Notes: generated from the sequence alone by a model not told the origin. 64,000 bases of DNA from Datnioides undecimradiatus (GCA_008933995.1 WARS01000047.1:2089117-2153116), one strand, 5' to 3'; counted from the stretch's first letter, positions 1 through 15,152 are shown. Translations and numbers: made by a program.

Positions 1-2415
1 GGAATAGTGAGGACACTTTAATACACACATTAATGCTCCAAATCCAATCCAAGAAATATGGATAACGGGGTAAATTCCCAATTTATGGGTGATTCTACTG
101 TGTTTTGACTGTGCAGTTGTAAATACTGAACAGAAAAATTAAAGCTGAATTTAGGAAAGCATGCCGTCATGCAGGATGGAAGCTCCCGTTGACCACGCTG
201 AGGTCATATCCACAGCATTGTTCCCGGGAGCATGTGGACTGGTTAATGGATTTTTAAACTGAGTCACATTTTTAGGATTCAGCGTTCTTGTGACAAAAAA
301 ATTACAAAAATGTCAATAAAACAATGGCATTTACACTTTTTTCCAGCAGAATTATTTTCAATGCGATGTGGAATCATCACGTTGGGAGACAAAATAACTT
401 AAAACAACTAAATTAATGGCATTAAAAGAAACATCCTTTATTGGTAAAGAAGATTCCTTTACAGTAATTTATCAAATCTGGCGTCCCTAGCTGATGCTAG
501 GGTGTCATATATCATATCAATAATCAGCTTTATCTGTTGCAGCTATGTGCATCTTTACTTGGGTAAAGTGGCTGCTAAAATTATAAAAATGTTGTTTCAA
601 GATCATTACTGAATAAATCCTAATGTTAATCATGGACAGATGTAGTGGGAGTTTAAAATTGGTGGTGATGGTTCCAATCTGGACCACAGTCTGGCACAAA
701 ATACGTTTTATTGGTTTTATTTTTTGTCCACTATGTGAACTTTGGCTCGGTGAGGCTTAGCATAAAACATTGCAAAATTACAAAGCGATTTGAGGAATAC
801 CTCAGGATGAAAGGGAACTTTGCACAAACATTTACGTACTTCACCCTGCAGTGGTCATGTCATTACAGTGTGTGTGACAGAATTAACAACAGCTGGTTTC
901 AATCCAGTCGTGACCACCAACATAGTGTGCAATTGAGTGCCCATGGGTGATCACACACCGATAAAACACACACTCAGGAGCTGTCGCAGCCAACACCCGC
1001 TCTTTGACTCAACAAAACTGACGGAATGACGTTAACATCACAGTCTACAACTCTGCTGACCGAATATGCAACATGCTGATCGCTTGTTACATAATCAACA
1101 TCTTATTACTTAACTGATTTATTTACAATCGCTGTATATAATAAATGACAGCAGTAGTGAGTCTGCATTGACCAGCTGTAGTGTCCATTATCTTTTGTTG
1201 ATCTTTGGGATCCAATGAAACCACTGGAATTAAACAAATTACATTTTCATTTCATTTTATATAATCAGTGATGCTAACTGTGCACTATTTGGACATATAA
1301 TAGTATAAATATGGATCAGTGCTCATGTTTTGCTGTTATCTGCAAGAATACTTACAAGAATGGGTTTTTTTTCTAACACACAAAGAAATCAGCCTTGGGA
1401 AATGTCATCAGTGAACACTGACACCATCATGTGGTAAGTAACGCAAGTAACACAGAGACGGGAGACTGAATGATGTGACCCTAACTGGGCCTGCCAACAC
1501 AGGGAAGCTGTTTATTCACCGCGAGAGTCAGTTAAGTTTAGTGTTACAGAAACCTTGTTTAATCTGCCTTTATAAAACAGTTTATACAGTCCATTAATCT
1601 ACCCTTTCTTTCTGGGAATGACTTTATACTGTGATTAATACCAAACTAAATATGTAACCTGCTGTAGTTTCATCACTTTTTGTCTGGAAATAGTTTTTTC
1701 TATAAAAATGTGTTTAATTTTCAAATATAACACAACTCCTGTCTCACTGGATCACATGAAAGCACAATGCAGCATCTGTAGAACTTTAACCAAGTCCCCG
1801 TATGAGCTACTCGCCTGATTTTCTGTTCTTGTTCGGCTTCTGACATTTTAATATTCAAGTTTCACTTTGTCATTTATAATAAACACAATTCATTGAACTG
1901 AACTTTTTGTATTATATCGATTGATCCTAAAAATACTGGAGGCTGAATGTGAGATTTATCAGGAAATAAGTATTTTAGAATGGGGTTTAATTCATTTTAT
2001 GCAATTAGAAAAACAAAACAGGCAGAGCGCATTTGATTTTACCCAACACGCACACACCACTGTAAACTTACATCCACAGGACTAACAGCACCATCAAGTG
2101 GTGATAAAAGCAAGTACGCATGTCAAAAGCAAAGAAAGTGCACGACAAGCAGCAGCAGCTTTTCAATGGCATGCTCTGAGGCTACACTGAGGTCTCAAGC
2201 AACCATGTCTGCTTTTAGGATGAGTAAAAACTTGATTTGGAGGCTGCTGAACTGTATGAAATACTGTGTCCACGTGATTTATGCCATTGAGAACAGGTCT
2301 TTCAAAAGCTACGACAAGGATACAGACACCATGTCCAGTAATTTCCAAACTTTTAATGTAAAAGACAAAACAATACAGGTGATGGTGACATGAGGGGAAA
2401 AAATAATGTTTTTGC
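1..2415. other. Gene-poor left flank, partly psma4 3' UTR
   Basis: No exon of a recognisable protein is visible on either strand. The open frames here are short and show no family motif. The right part must hold the psma4 3' UTR, since that gene ends at 2416 on the minus strand. Minus-strand poly(A)-like hexamers occur at 2352-2357 (ATTAAA, about 60 nt after the stop) and 1511-1516 (AATAAA), and I cannot tell which is used. Another minus-strand AATAAA lies near 431-437 and could belong to a gene beyond the window or be chance. Confidence 0.5.
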
Positions 2416-4816
<2,401 letters not shown>

Positions 4817-5270
4817 TTTTCACGTCACTGAAACTGTCCTGCAAAGAACAACATTGACTATAAGATGATGGGACAACGAGCAGGAACCACACAGTGAAGT
4901 GACAAGTTTCGTCCTGTTTGTGTTAATGACTGTTCATTTCAATTATACGGATGAAATGATCTCTTAACCTACAACTTAACAAATATAAGCTATTAATTAA
5001 GTCTCAGAGTAATTCATTGATTCACAGCAACGGTACGCGCCGTCGACTCGCCTATTTTCTGCCGTACCTCATACATGACAGGCAGCTAAGCTAACCGCTG
5101 CTGAACAGAATGAATCTGCAATATCTGAGCATGCTAGTCCATTAGCATGCTAGCTAGCTAGTTCATAGTTAAAGTCCTGGCTGGCCGCGGTCAAACTGTA
5201 ACATTAGTAGTACGCAAAAGTTGTGGCGAAATAAAAAACTAAGATAAAGAGTAAAATATCGGTATATTAC

Positions 5271-5440
5271 CTTCTGTGAAGGGGTCTAAGTCTGAATAGT
5301 CTGCCACAGGATGAGAAGTCCACTACTTTCAGTTTGATGTTTCCTCACGCACATACACACACCGGGATCCAGTGGCGGTGAAGCGACCGCTCAGCAGCGC
5401 CGCCTTCCTGTGGGAGGACCGCCCACTCCGCTATATAGTG
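5271..5440 (-). promoter_or_regulatory. psma4: psma4 first noncoding exon and TATA-containing promoter
   Basis: A donor on the minus strand (AGAAG then GTAATA) ends a noncoding exon at 5271. It joins the short leader exon 4814-4838, whose acceptor reads TTTGCAG. Upstream on the same strand a TATATAG box (5431-5437) lies where it would set a start near 5405-5410. A GGAAG ETS-type core sits at 5403-5407. The surrounding 5340-5460 is GC-rich. Start site and factor binding are inferred, not shown. Confidence 0.55.
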
Positions 5441-6559
5441 CCCAGTGCGCTGACAGCACTGGGAAGAACTTTGACATTTACACAAATACACGTTTGGTTT
5501 GGAAATATTTGGTTTTAGAAAATAGGGTGTGATATGAATTTATAAAAAGACAGACGATACCGATACCGTCAACTATCAAATTAGTAAAATAAGAGAAGGC
5601 TCAATGCATTGCCCTGCAGAGGTGAAATTCAGTTGGTGCAACAGTGCAAGGTCAGGAATAAATTCAGATAAATAAGTAATAATAAAATAAATATCAAGAA
5701 GCTTTGAAATAAAACAATTGACTGTGACCAAACTAATCCCTACAGAAATGATTAGAAAGTACACATACAGTACCCGCAACCAGACTTAAATTCGTGGATG
5801 TAGTGACACAGTAGTGTGATTAGTTTGCTAAAACGTCATCAAATTATAGTATATGAAGAGTAATATGGCACAATAACAGTTCACAAGAGAAAAATATATA
5901 ATAAATATTTACTGTATAATATAATATACATATTGCCTAATTAATGATATAGTAGAATATATAGCAAAATATAATAAATATTTTGTGCATCTGGTGTGCA
6001 ACATTTGCAGTTCAGTACATTATTGTGTGTTAAGGGTAATACAGCCAGTGCAATGTCTTCCTGTTCAAGCAAGTGTTTTTTAAAATATGGCAAACATGTT
6101 GTGAATGTGTAGTCTTAAAAAAAAAAGTGTCTATACTTTCAATGAATAATTATATTTTCATTTTCAAACCTATAACTACAGTTGTAAGGTTTTTAAAGAA
6201 CATATTATTGTATCATTTGTGTGATTAATTTATGCCGACTATTTTTCAACTATACAGTAATTACAAGCTCTTGATACAGCATATGACACTTTTGTTGACA
6301 GAGATTTGTTGGGTAGCCTAATTGTCTTCCGTACTGACGAAGATGACTCTGATCTAAAATACCTAAATATAATATGTACTGACAGTACTAATGAACAGCA
6401 TTTTACCAGCCAGAGTACAGAAACAGAGTACAACCTGAGTATAGTTCAAGGACAAAACATCCATTAAGATAAGCAAGATCAGGTACAGATTAATTTAAAC
6501 TATACAATCATTAAACCTGCTGACGACATACTGACATTGTAATGAGTATATGTATAAAA

Positions 6560-7216
6560 CAGTACTTACTATCAGCCCGGAAAAGAGAGTGAATCTCGAA
6601 GTTGGTGAACTCGGTGTGCCCTCCAGTCCTGGTGGTGAGCAGTAACGGGACACTGAATGCATGACAGAGTGTAAACTCATGAGGAAGAAGCTCTGCTCTG
6701 TGTCATTGGCTCCCGCAGCAGCGTTTGAATGGGAACGGGAATGTACCTTAGAGTCAGCTAGCTGAGTAGCTAGGAGGTTGCTAACTCTCACGTCCTTATG
6801 AGTTTTTTCAACAACCGATAGAAGAAATTGCACATTTTTGACAGACATGTTTGTAGTCTGAGCGATATAACGGACATGACTTTGAAGTAAACATCTGTAC
6901 AAAGAGGTGAGTGTTTGCTTCACGTACCAATGCTAACACTGCGTAACTCAGGGCTAACTCACTGTTAGCTAAGACAGGCTTAAACAACGCGCACATATCC
7001 AGCAGATGACGACGGGTACATTTAATGAAACACCCGGTGTTGTCATTGTTTGTCCTACTTTGTTGGGTGTCAGAAGGGTCATTAGTTAACACACGACTGC
7101 TTCCGTAGCTCTTAGCTGACTTCCCATCAGCTCGGGAACAAGGTGTCCTCTGACTGGTGTTTGTCACTGGGGTCAAGTGCTTGAACTGGTAAGCTAATGG
7201 TGTGGAGCTAACGCAG
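6560..7216 (+). promoter_or_regulatory. slc25a44: Candidate slc25a44 upstream exon(s) and promoter
   Basis: The coding exon of slc25a44 is preceded by a good acceptor (TTGTGTTGTCAG, exon from 7881), so at least one noncoding exon lies upstream. Two strong plus-strand donors fit: AAAGAG|GTGAGT after 6906 and ACGCAG|GTGAGC after 7216. Either or both could end a 5' UTR exon. The transcription start is not visible. The opposite strand carries long overlapping open frames and a donor-like GTAAGT near 6568, so an antisense transcript is possible. Confidence 0.4.
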
Positions 7217-7895
7217 GTGAGCACAGAAACAACATTGGTAAACGCACTGTCACAGCAGAGACACGCCTCGCTGTTTTAGCCACAGCTGCTCGGATCTTTA
7301 CATCCGCGTAGTTAGCTTTAGCTTGCTAAATGCTCGCAGTATGACCCTTGAACTCCCACTCATAGATAAAAGGAGACTAGTATCACTGATCAGAGTGAAG
7401 TCATGATGGCAGAGAGCCTTACAGCATGAGCCGGCTGGATGGTTTTCACTGCAGCGTCACTTCAGGAATGGAAAGAGATCAGTGACACCAGGTCACTTCA
7501 GAGGGATGTATACACAAATTATTTGGAAAGTAATATTAACAGAATGATCTGCAGTTATGTTAATACTGTTGTGGTAATTATAATGAAGTGTCTCTATCAG
7601 ACTACTCTGGGCAATTGCGATATAAAGGAGTAATGACATTATTGGATTTTTTACAATTTTTGCATTAATGCACTAAAGCCACCAACTGACTGACAGGGCA
7701 TCTAACAGGCTCAATCATCCAAAGACTGACATTCACCGTCTTGTTATTTTATCCATAAAGCTTCACAGTTTGTAAATTGTTTATATGTAATGTAAACTAC
7801 AATTTCCAAGGTCAACAATGAACTCCCACGCTGATTTAAAACTTATTTACTAACCGTTCCTTTGTTGCTTGTGTTGTCAGGCAGGAAACAGTCTG

Positions 7896-8003
7896 ATGAA
7901 GGGGCGCCTTAAGCTGGAAGGATGCAGCAGAAAAGGAACATCCAGATCATCGAGTGGGAGGACCTTGACAAAAGGAAGTTCTACTCCTTTGGGGTGTTCA
8001 TGA
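7896..8003 (+). other. Overlapping upstream ORF of slc25a44
   Basis: An ATG at 7896 lies in the same exon, 26 nt before the slc25a44 start and out of frame with it. Its frame runs 35 codons across the main start and stops at TGA 8001-8003. Its context is weak (C at -3), while the main ATG has A at -3. Leaky scanning could therefore allow both. It matters only if the exon's acceptor at 7881 is used as modelled. Confidence 0.45.
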
Positions 8004-9279
8004 CGATGACCATCCGAGCCACCGTCTACCCGGCCACACTCATCCGCACTCGGCTGCAGGTGCAGAGGGGCAAATCACTGTACAGCGGCACCTTTGACGC
8101 CTTCTTCAAGATCCTTCGGTCAGAGGGCGTTCAGGGTCTTTACCGTGGCTTCATGGTCAACACCTTCACACTCATCTCAGGACAGGCTTACATAACCACC
8201 TATGAGCTGGTGAGGAAGTATGTCTCCCAGTATTCTGAGGACAATACGCTGAAGTCACTGGTGGCGGGCGGCTCGGCCTCCCTGGTTGCTCAGAGCATCA
8301 CTGTTCCCATAGATGTTGTCTCCCAGCAGCTGATGATGCAGGGCCAAGGCGAGCACCTGACCCGCTTTCGGCTCACTTTGAACACAGACGCCGGAAAGCC
8401 CAAAAAAGTGTTCGGCCAAACCAGGAACATTATGGCTCAGATCTTTGCTGCGGATGGTTTCCGGGGCTTCTACAGGGGATATGTGGCTTCTTTACTCACG
8501 TACATCCCAAACAGTGCTGTCTGGTGGCCTTTCTATCATTTTTATGCTGGTAAGGAGATGAAACCTATTTAGTCTGGTGTTCAACTTTATTTAGACACTT
8601 TTAGAGAGAATGGATTCCCTAGTTCCTGTCAGTGCGGATAATCAGGAATTTGTATGTGTAATGTTCTGCAGAGCAACTCTCTAAACTGGCTCCCAGTGAC
8701 TGTCCTCACCTGATTCTACAAGCCATGGCCGGACCTCTGGCTGCTGCCACTGCCTCAACAGTCACCAACCCAATGGATGTGGTCAGAGCCAGAGTACAGG
8801 TAATCCGCATATCTACCAGACAGAGAGTCCTCTGTAATTTGTGTACTGTGCTGACTTGGACTGCATACAATGATAAGTTCATGATTCACGATTCATCATT
8901 CAGTCTGTTAAATCACAACCTCCCAGAGTGCAAAGCGTGTTTCTTTTGTCAAACCAACAGTCCAAAATCAAAAATAATGGAATCTGAGTTTCACTCAGTA
9001 TAAGTCAGCCAAACAAATGTTATCATACTGCTTTGGTTTTTTTCTCAAATAACAACAAAACTTGTACTGCGTGTGTGTTTTGCTTAGGTTGAGGGGAGGA
9101 GTTCAGTCATCGAGACATTCAGGCAGCTGATCAAAGAGGAGGGCTGCTGGGGACTGACCAAAGGACTGTCGGCACGCATCATTTCATCCACACCCACCGC
9201 CATCGTCATGGTGGTCGGCTACGAGACGTTAAAAAAACTGAGTTTGCGACCTGAGCTAGTGGACTCGAGACACTGGTAG
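7922..9279 (+). CDS. slc25a44: Solute carrier family 25 member 44 (mitochondrial BCAA carrier)
   Basis: Mitochondrial inner-membrane carrier of the SLC25 family; mammalian SLC25A44 imports branched-chain amino acids for catabolism. Coding exons 7922-8549, 8672-8799 and 9088-9279 join in frame to 315 aa (human 314). The protein opens MQQKRNIQIIEWEDLDK, close to the human N-terminus. Three carrier repeats are visible, with signature variants PATLIRTR, PIDVVSQQ and PMDVVRAR. GLYRGF and GFYRGYVAS follow the first two. The protein ends ELVDSRHW, matching the human C-terminus. The first motif has Thr where most carriers have an acidic residue, as human SLC25A44 also does. The ATG was chosen from the conserved N-terminus and its A at -3. 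It is divergent from psma4. Teleosts often keep two copies (a and b), which I cannot tell apart here. Confidence 0.97.
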
Positions 9280-10188
9280 GAGATGCCCGAATGGAAAATA
9301 TGGACCATGTGCCATTTTAAGCCACATTAGACATCCTTTTAAGGCACTGGATGGGAGAAATGTTTGCTTAAATAACACCCTTGGGAACAAAAGGAATCAG
9401 GCCACTTTAAATTCATCACATTCGGGTATAAAACATTAAACATGTGTTTATAGCAACAGATTAAACCTGCAGCACAGAACGTTTGACTCCCCCCTCTGGC
9501 AGCGACAGCAATTACACAGACACTCATATGACCTCATGATGTATACGTGAAGGTACCACACTCCAGCTTTAAATACATAGACACCAGCCCCAGAGTCCCA
9601 GTTTTTGTTTGTGTTGCTGCTCAACGGGGTTGATGCCTTTTAGTGCAATTAAAATGCCGAATGCAAAGTTTTAACACTGGAATACAGACAAACTGATGCA
9701 ATGTTATGTGATTCCTTCTCAAAAAGAAAATATATCACACACGGGAGTCTTTGCAGTGGAGAAAAGCAGGATTAACTGCTTACAAACTAGGATTGTCTTT
9801 GATTGTACAGCAAGCCAGATGGTTGCTATAGTGACTGCGGGACACCCAAAGCAAGGCAGTGTTGGGGCCCGTGTAAAAGCCTGGTTTGGATCAGGTGTTT
9901 GGAGAAAGGAGGTATAACTCACGATGACACGCTCACATCGGCAGTAAGCAAATCTCTCCCAAGCGTTTGTCTCCTCACATTGACCGAGCTGGCTTCTGTG
10001 TCCGTTCTGCAGATCCTTTCTCTCGGCCTTTTTAAAGTGCTGCCTTCTTAGTGTGATCAAGACAATCTGCTTTTTGTTTTGAATTGCTGGATGTGCGTGA
10101 GAACAGCAGTAGGTAGTTGAATCTGAGTATCGTGGCAGCCTCTGTGTTGTCGGTATAGTTAAGTTACAGCTGTAACCCGCACAGTCAA

Positions 10189-10194
10189 AATAAA
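10189..10194 (+). terminator. slc25a44: Candidate slc25a44 poly(A) signal (AATAAA)
   Basis: An AATAAA hexamer lies about 0.9 kb after the slc25a44 stop codon, within sequence that shows no other exon. It would give a 3' UTR of ordinary length. Cleavage here is inferred from position only. Confidence 0.45.
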
Positions 10195-10629
10195 TGACAA
10201 ATTCCTTGCAAAACTATACAAACGATATCTTACCTGCATTTCTGTAACCTAATACTATGCTCTCTGTCTGGTATTGTAGAAAATACGGTACCGGTTAATA
10301 ATTGGCTGACTTTGCGTGATGGCGTGATGGACCAGGAAGTTGAGCAGAATTGAAGTAGTTCTGTTGCTGAGCTGCCAATTAAAATCCGTGAGACGAGCGA
10401 GAGTGAAGGACAGTGAGCAGAAATGATGCCGTTTCCCTGTTGTTGTGACAGCAAATACTTTGAGTGCAATAATATAAATGTTTTATCCTTTTCAGCACAA
10501 AATATGATTGTATATTTCTTGTAAACTGTGTGAGTAACATGTCTTAAAGAATGAATTATACCTAATTTATTTTCTCCAAGTTGTTTTGGGATTATGACCA
10601 CAGACGTATCCAAACTTCAAAACTCAACA

Positions 10630-10770
10630 TTATGTTAAATGTACAATATGTCATTTTCTGCCACTAGGGGGTCTCTCAATAAGAACACTTGATGTATTCC
10701 GGTGTTGCCATGAGGTAAAATGGGATTATGGGAGTGGTTGTAATTTGTATTCCCTCAATGTTTAATGTCA
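10630..10770. mobile_element. Possible diverged short interspersed repeat
   Basis: The block contains phrases such as CACTAGGGGGTCTCTC and GGGATTATGGGAG that resemble fragments recurring in teleost short repeats. Ends are unclear and no terminal repeats were found. The call rests on recollection of family resemblance, not on a search. Confidence 0.3.
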
Positions 10771-11839
10771 AAGAGGGTTTTAATGAGATCTGCATTGTCC
10801 ATAGGTCTCCTCTTCCCTAAAACAAATGAACACAGTGATTAAGACCAACTAAAAACACTGAGTAACATTTGCTCAGCTTCTTTCAGTTAAACGTAAGATT
10901 CAGATGTCCAGTGACACAAATCCTTCATCTGGTTAAAGTATACAGTAAAACACGAGCGAGATTTAAAGAGAGTAACACAAAAATGAAGCTTGAAGCGGGA
11001 TTAAAAGGGGAAATTAACGACAGCTTCAGGCAGACGGCCACAGCAGTGGAGGGGAACATGATGAAGTCACTGAAAGCAACAGTTACCTTGATTAAAAAGA
11101 TGGATTATGGATTTTGAGACATTGCAAGGACAAAAAACTCAACAAAATGCGTGACAGGCCTAGTTCTTTTTGACATTTTAATGCAGAAATGTTACATGTT
11201 GTACTTTGTGTAATGTGTGATGCATAACTGAGTGTCGCGGCTCCTGCAGTTTGTTGCTTTTGTAACTATTTTTTCAAATGGATTTTTAAAAAAAGAGTTG
11301 ATCCTTTTCAAAATAAGACTAAGGTCAGAGCTGATCCTATTTTTCAAATCCTAGATGTCATAGAGGGCATTTTCATCATCAAAGAAAGGAGTTTGATTGA
11401 CGGCAGATTCCTAAAACTGAGACTTTGCTAAGATGAAGCCATAATGTCCGATGATGCGGTGACACGCTTCTGTCACACTTCTATGGGTCAATCATCGCCA
11501 CCCTTTAAAGGCATATTTTACCAAAACCCTTGTAATAACTTCTGTATTAATACTGATTACAGACTGGACTTTAAATTTTCTTTGCGCACCCTTCAGTGAC
11601 TCTAACAGTGTGATCACGTCGTCAGTGAGCAGCAGAGATTAGTGTTCAGCTCTAAATCAGAACCCGACATGTACAGAAAACGTGGTTTCACATTTGTGTG
11701 TCGTCTCAGCGTTTCTTGGTCTATTTGGTCAATAAAACATCACGGCTGCTTAACAAAATCACTTTGTGTTTTTTGCTGTTTTCCGTTTTCATTTTATTTT
11801 TTGTGCCTCCGGCAGCGAGAGCTGTGGACCAAAGCATCA

Positions 11840-12185
11840 TGCTTACAAGCTGTCACCACGTGCGTCTATTCTATTCTTGTAAAAGCGATATCTCAGAAAT
11901 GCCTTGAGGGGATTTCTTTAAAACTGGTACAAGCAACCACTCGGACACACGGACAAACAGATTGGATTTTGGAGGTCAAATGTCGCTTTGACCTCACAAA
12001 AGACACTGCTGGCCGTGTGGATGTAATATCTCAGGAGCGTCTTGAGGGAATCCCTTCGGATATGGCGCAGACGTTCAGTTGGATTCAAGGACGAACTGAT
12101 TTAATTTTGTGGGGGTCAAAGGTCACTGACTTCACACATTCTTGGCTTAATTTTGACAAAATTTCACACAAATGTCAAATATGGT
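11840..12185. mobile_element. Teleost dispersed repeat with an internal tandem unit
   Basis: Two related units lie in tandem. The first (about 11886-11998) runs from ATATCTCAGAAATGCCTTGAG to a TTTGACCTCACAAAA phrase. The second (about 12028-12140) runs from ATATCTCAGGAGCGTCTTGAG to GTCACTGACTTCACA. Each has the order 'ATCTCAG..GCC/GTCTTGAGGG', a TTCTTT/CCTTCGG block, CACTCGGA/AGTTGGA, and 'TTTTGG/GGGGTCAAA'. The right end, GACAAAATTTCACACAAATGTC, is a familiar terminus of this family in fish genomes. It is non-coding: the 181-codon open frame across it is a by-product. Confidence 0.65.
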
Positions 12186-12629
12186 AAAATTAGGAAAGTT
12201 TAACATTTTATAATATATAACAGAATTGTTGAGGTTTAATTTTGAAATCATTTGATTAGCAGATGTGCTGTCGTGTCACATGACAGTTTTGCAGAATGTT
12301 TGTTAAGCAACAGCACATTTCTGAAGCAGATTTTGATGTCAGTATTTCAGTGTTAGAAAAATGAAGATATGCTGGCTGACTAACGTCTACATATGACACA
12401 AACAATTATTTACCCAGTGTGGTGTGGTAAATAATTATAACCAAGAAACATAGCAAAAGAGAAACATTCCAGTTGGAAATGAAACTTTTATCTCTATAAT
12501 GGCTAAAATGTTCCTTGTATCCTTCATATAAACTTGTATATTACTACTTATACATCTGTGATCTGCTAATATTAGCCAACAAATCTCCTAGATTCATTTA
12601 TTGGATTAGTGTCTGTGTTTAATATTAAA

Positions 12630-12642
12630 CCCCCCCCCCCCC
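12630..12642. repeat. Poly(C) tract
   Basis: An uninterrupted run of 13 C residues in AT-rich intergenic sequence; likely length-variable and error-prone in sequencing. Confidence 0.9.
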
Positions 12643-14165
12643 AAACACTGATTAGATGTGAGTAAAATGAGGCTACAGCAGACCTTTACCTTTGATATAA
12701 ATAAATAAAGAAGGAGCAATTAATACAAATTGGAAAAGAAAAGCTGAATAAAAAATTGCGGGAATAATGTTTTTTTTGTTTTTTTTTAGCTTACTACAGA
12801 ACACCTGATGTACATAAGAACATATTCATGTTTGGCAGCATGTGTTTAGAGTGAAGCTTTGTGTGAACTGCGCCATTTAGAAAAACAACGCGTCAATATT
12901 GTGCGTTCCTGTCGTCCTCAGGGAGTTCGCTGTGCAGTTCAGAAGGTCTGGGAGGAGGAAACGTGATTGTGTGGCCGCAGAAGTTAATGCGTTTCCTTGA
13001 TGTGCTCATAACTGAGGGGCGTCCATACGTCTTACTGAAGGAGACAGCGTGACACCAGAGGTCATATCTCATTACGTTCCTCAGGTAATGAGACGAAAGG
13101 GCCTACCGAGGCAGAAGTCAGCTTCGTTCAGATCTGGTTGTTTTCCCTGACAATTCTGGTTGATTTGACTCTAAAGACAAAGCTGCTGCATTCAGATCCA
13201 GTATGGTTCTTCAGGCCAGCAAGAGTGGAAGTTTGCTTATCATGATATCTATACGAACACTTAATGTTAAAATATAACAAAAACTCTACATCTACTTTTA
13301 TTTTATTTCATCTATTTTGCTGTGATGTACGGCATTTTCTCCATATTTTAAATATGGGAGTGAATGAAACTTATAAAATATTCAACTTTAAAATTAAAGT
13401 TTTACCTATTTGCAAACAGTGTTTGGCTAATTTTATCAGCTGACTGCATATCACCGACATATTGGCATCAAATCAGTATGATATTGGTATTGGGGTATAT
13501 GTAAACAGATTTTCTGGTATAGTTGGTCTGTTTTATAGTAAAGGGTGTCTTTACAAAGTTATATTGGTGCAAAAGTCACACAATAAAGGCAGATATCTTT
13601 TTATTGCAGCTGAAAATGTTCTTATATCAGTGCAATCGGTCTCAAAAATCCCATAATGTTCAGGCCTCGGTTTAAATCCAGATTAAGCTCCTGAAAGCAT
13701 TAAAATACCTAAATGTTTAAAGCTTTGTTAAATGTTTTAAATCCTTTTTTGTTATCAGTAGTACAGCAGCAGCAGACAGCTCTCTCATATCTCATTCTTT
13801 CCCTTTGGTGCTTGTCAAAAATCCTCAAACTTTCCTTCTGTGACACGCTCAAACATTCGCTCTTCCTGTTCAAGGAAAAAAAAACCCTCAACCCACCCAG
13901 AGACGGACAGCGGACAAATCTACTGATGAATGAAACAAACAAGGAGGCCTGGTGAAGACGGCGGAGGGCTTCTTTTAGCTGACACTTCGTGGTGGGATGA
14001 CGGAGTGCTCCCTGTTCTGCTCTATACATTAATTATCAAGCGGTGTCTGGAAGGCACTTTGTCAAAAAGATTGATGAGGGGCTGTCAGAGAGGGAACAAA
14101 TCTGACTTGGCCGAGGTTAGAGGAAGGGCCTCCCGTTCTCATGGGATGTGATGGTGGTAGCTCTG

Positions 14166-14199
14166 CGAGTGTGTGTGCGCGTGTGTGCGTGTGTTTGCT
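14166..14199. repeat. Imperfect TG microsatellite
   Basis: A TG-rich stretch interrupted by GCGC and GCG steps, in the crabp1 upstream region. Confidence 0.7.
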
Positions 14200-15111
14200 T
14201 GAAGGATAAAAGGTGGTACAGTCATATTGTGGGAGGATTTGACATGAGATTCTGGAAAGCACCAAAGGACAAAGAAATAACATGAGATGAGTTTTCGTGA
14301 TCTGCGTCGATATGTCATCCTCGCTGCTGATGAGACAGAGGTTCAGTGGAAATTCATTGTGCAAGTACACAAATATTTCAGTCTTAGGAGAGATCAGGAG
14401 AGACGTTTCATTTTTCATTCTCTTTTCAGTATTCTGTCCATACGTGCATTGAAACAGTTCCTGGTCACTAGCCATGAAATGGTCTCCTCTTAATGTGATT
14501 CCAATGTTAAGTGATGAAAGACAAAATCCACAGTCGTCATTTTTTTAACTGAAAAATGTCTTCTGAAGTTCAGATGCAGCTCCAGAGGCTCCAGGTTTTT
14601 GGGGTTTTTTTGGAAAAAGTTCTCTTTTTGTAATGAAGATGCGCAGATGATTTGTCCAATACACGCAGCTGAACTGAGGACATCATTCTGACGCAGTATT
14701 AAGGCAGAAGAGACCAAAAGCTGTTCAATGTACAATCAGACACGTGTTTTGTTTAAAGCCAGACTTTTAAAAATGGGAAATCAGTCTAAGCCTTTGATCG
14801 GTCGTCTTCTACACATGAATAGAGGTCTGCATTACACCTTTTTGACCGAAGTTAAGTTGACCAAACAAAACCAAAAGTCAAGTGAGATAAAAAAAAAAAT
14901 ATGAATAAATGAATAATGAAGCTGTTTAAAAGAAGATATTAAACCTTCTTTTTAAAGGGAAAAGCTGTTCTATGGTTAAAAACACTTAAAAAAGGTTTGA
15001 AGACTAAATATTTGCATAAATGAACCATTAAGTTCCACCAAACCTTTCATATTAACCATAATTTAACACGGTCACGCAAAGAAATTGCTAATGAGAATAA
15101 ACCATTAAGAC

Positions 15112-15152
15112 TGTGTGTGTGTGTGTGTGTGTGTGGGTGTGTGGGTGTGTGT
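15112..15152. repeat. TG microsatellite upstream of crabp1
   Basis: About 20 TG steps with two GGG interruptions, roughly 200 bp before the crabp1 start codon. It gives spurious His/Thr and Val/Cys open frames on the two strands. Confidence 0.9.

Noticed and set aside
11642..12187. 181-codon plus-strand open frame
   Set aside because: It runs through the dispersed teleost repeat at 11840-12185 and shows no protein family motif.
13709..14475. Overlapping open frames of 106 and 137 codons upstream of crabp1
   Set aside because: Sequence is low in motif content, the frame covers a TG microsatellite, and no exon signals support it.
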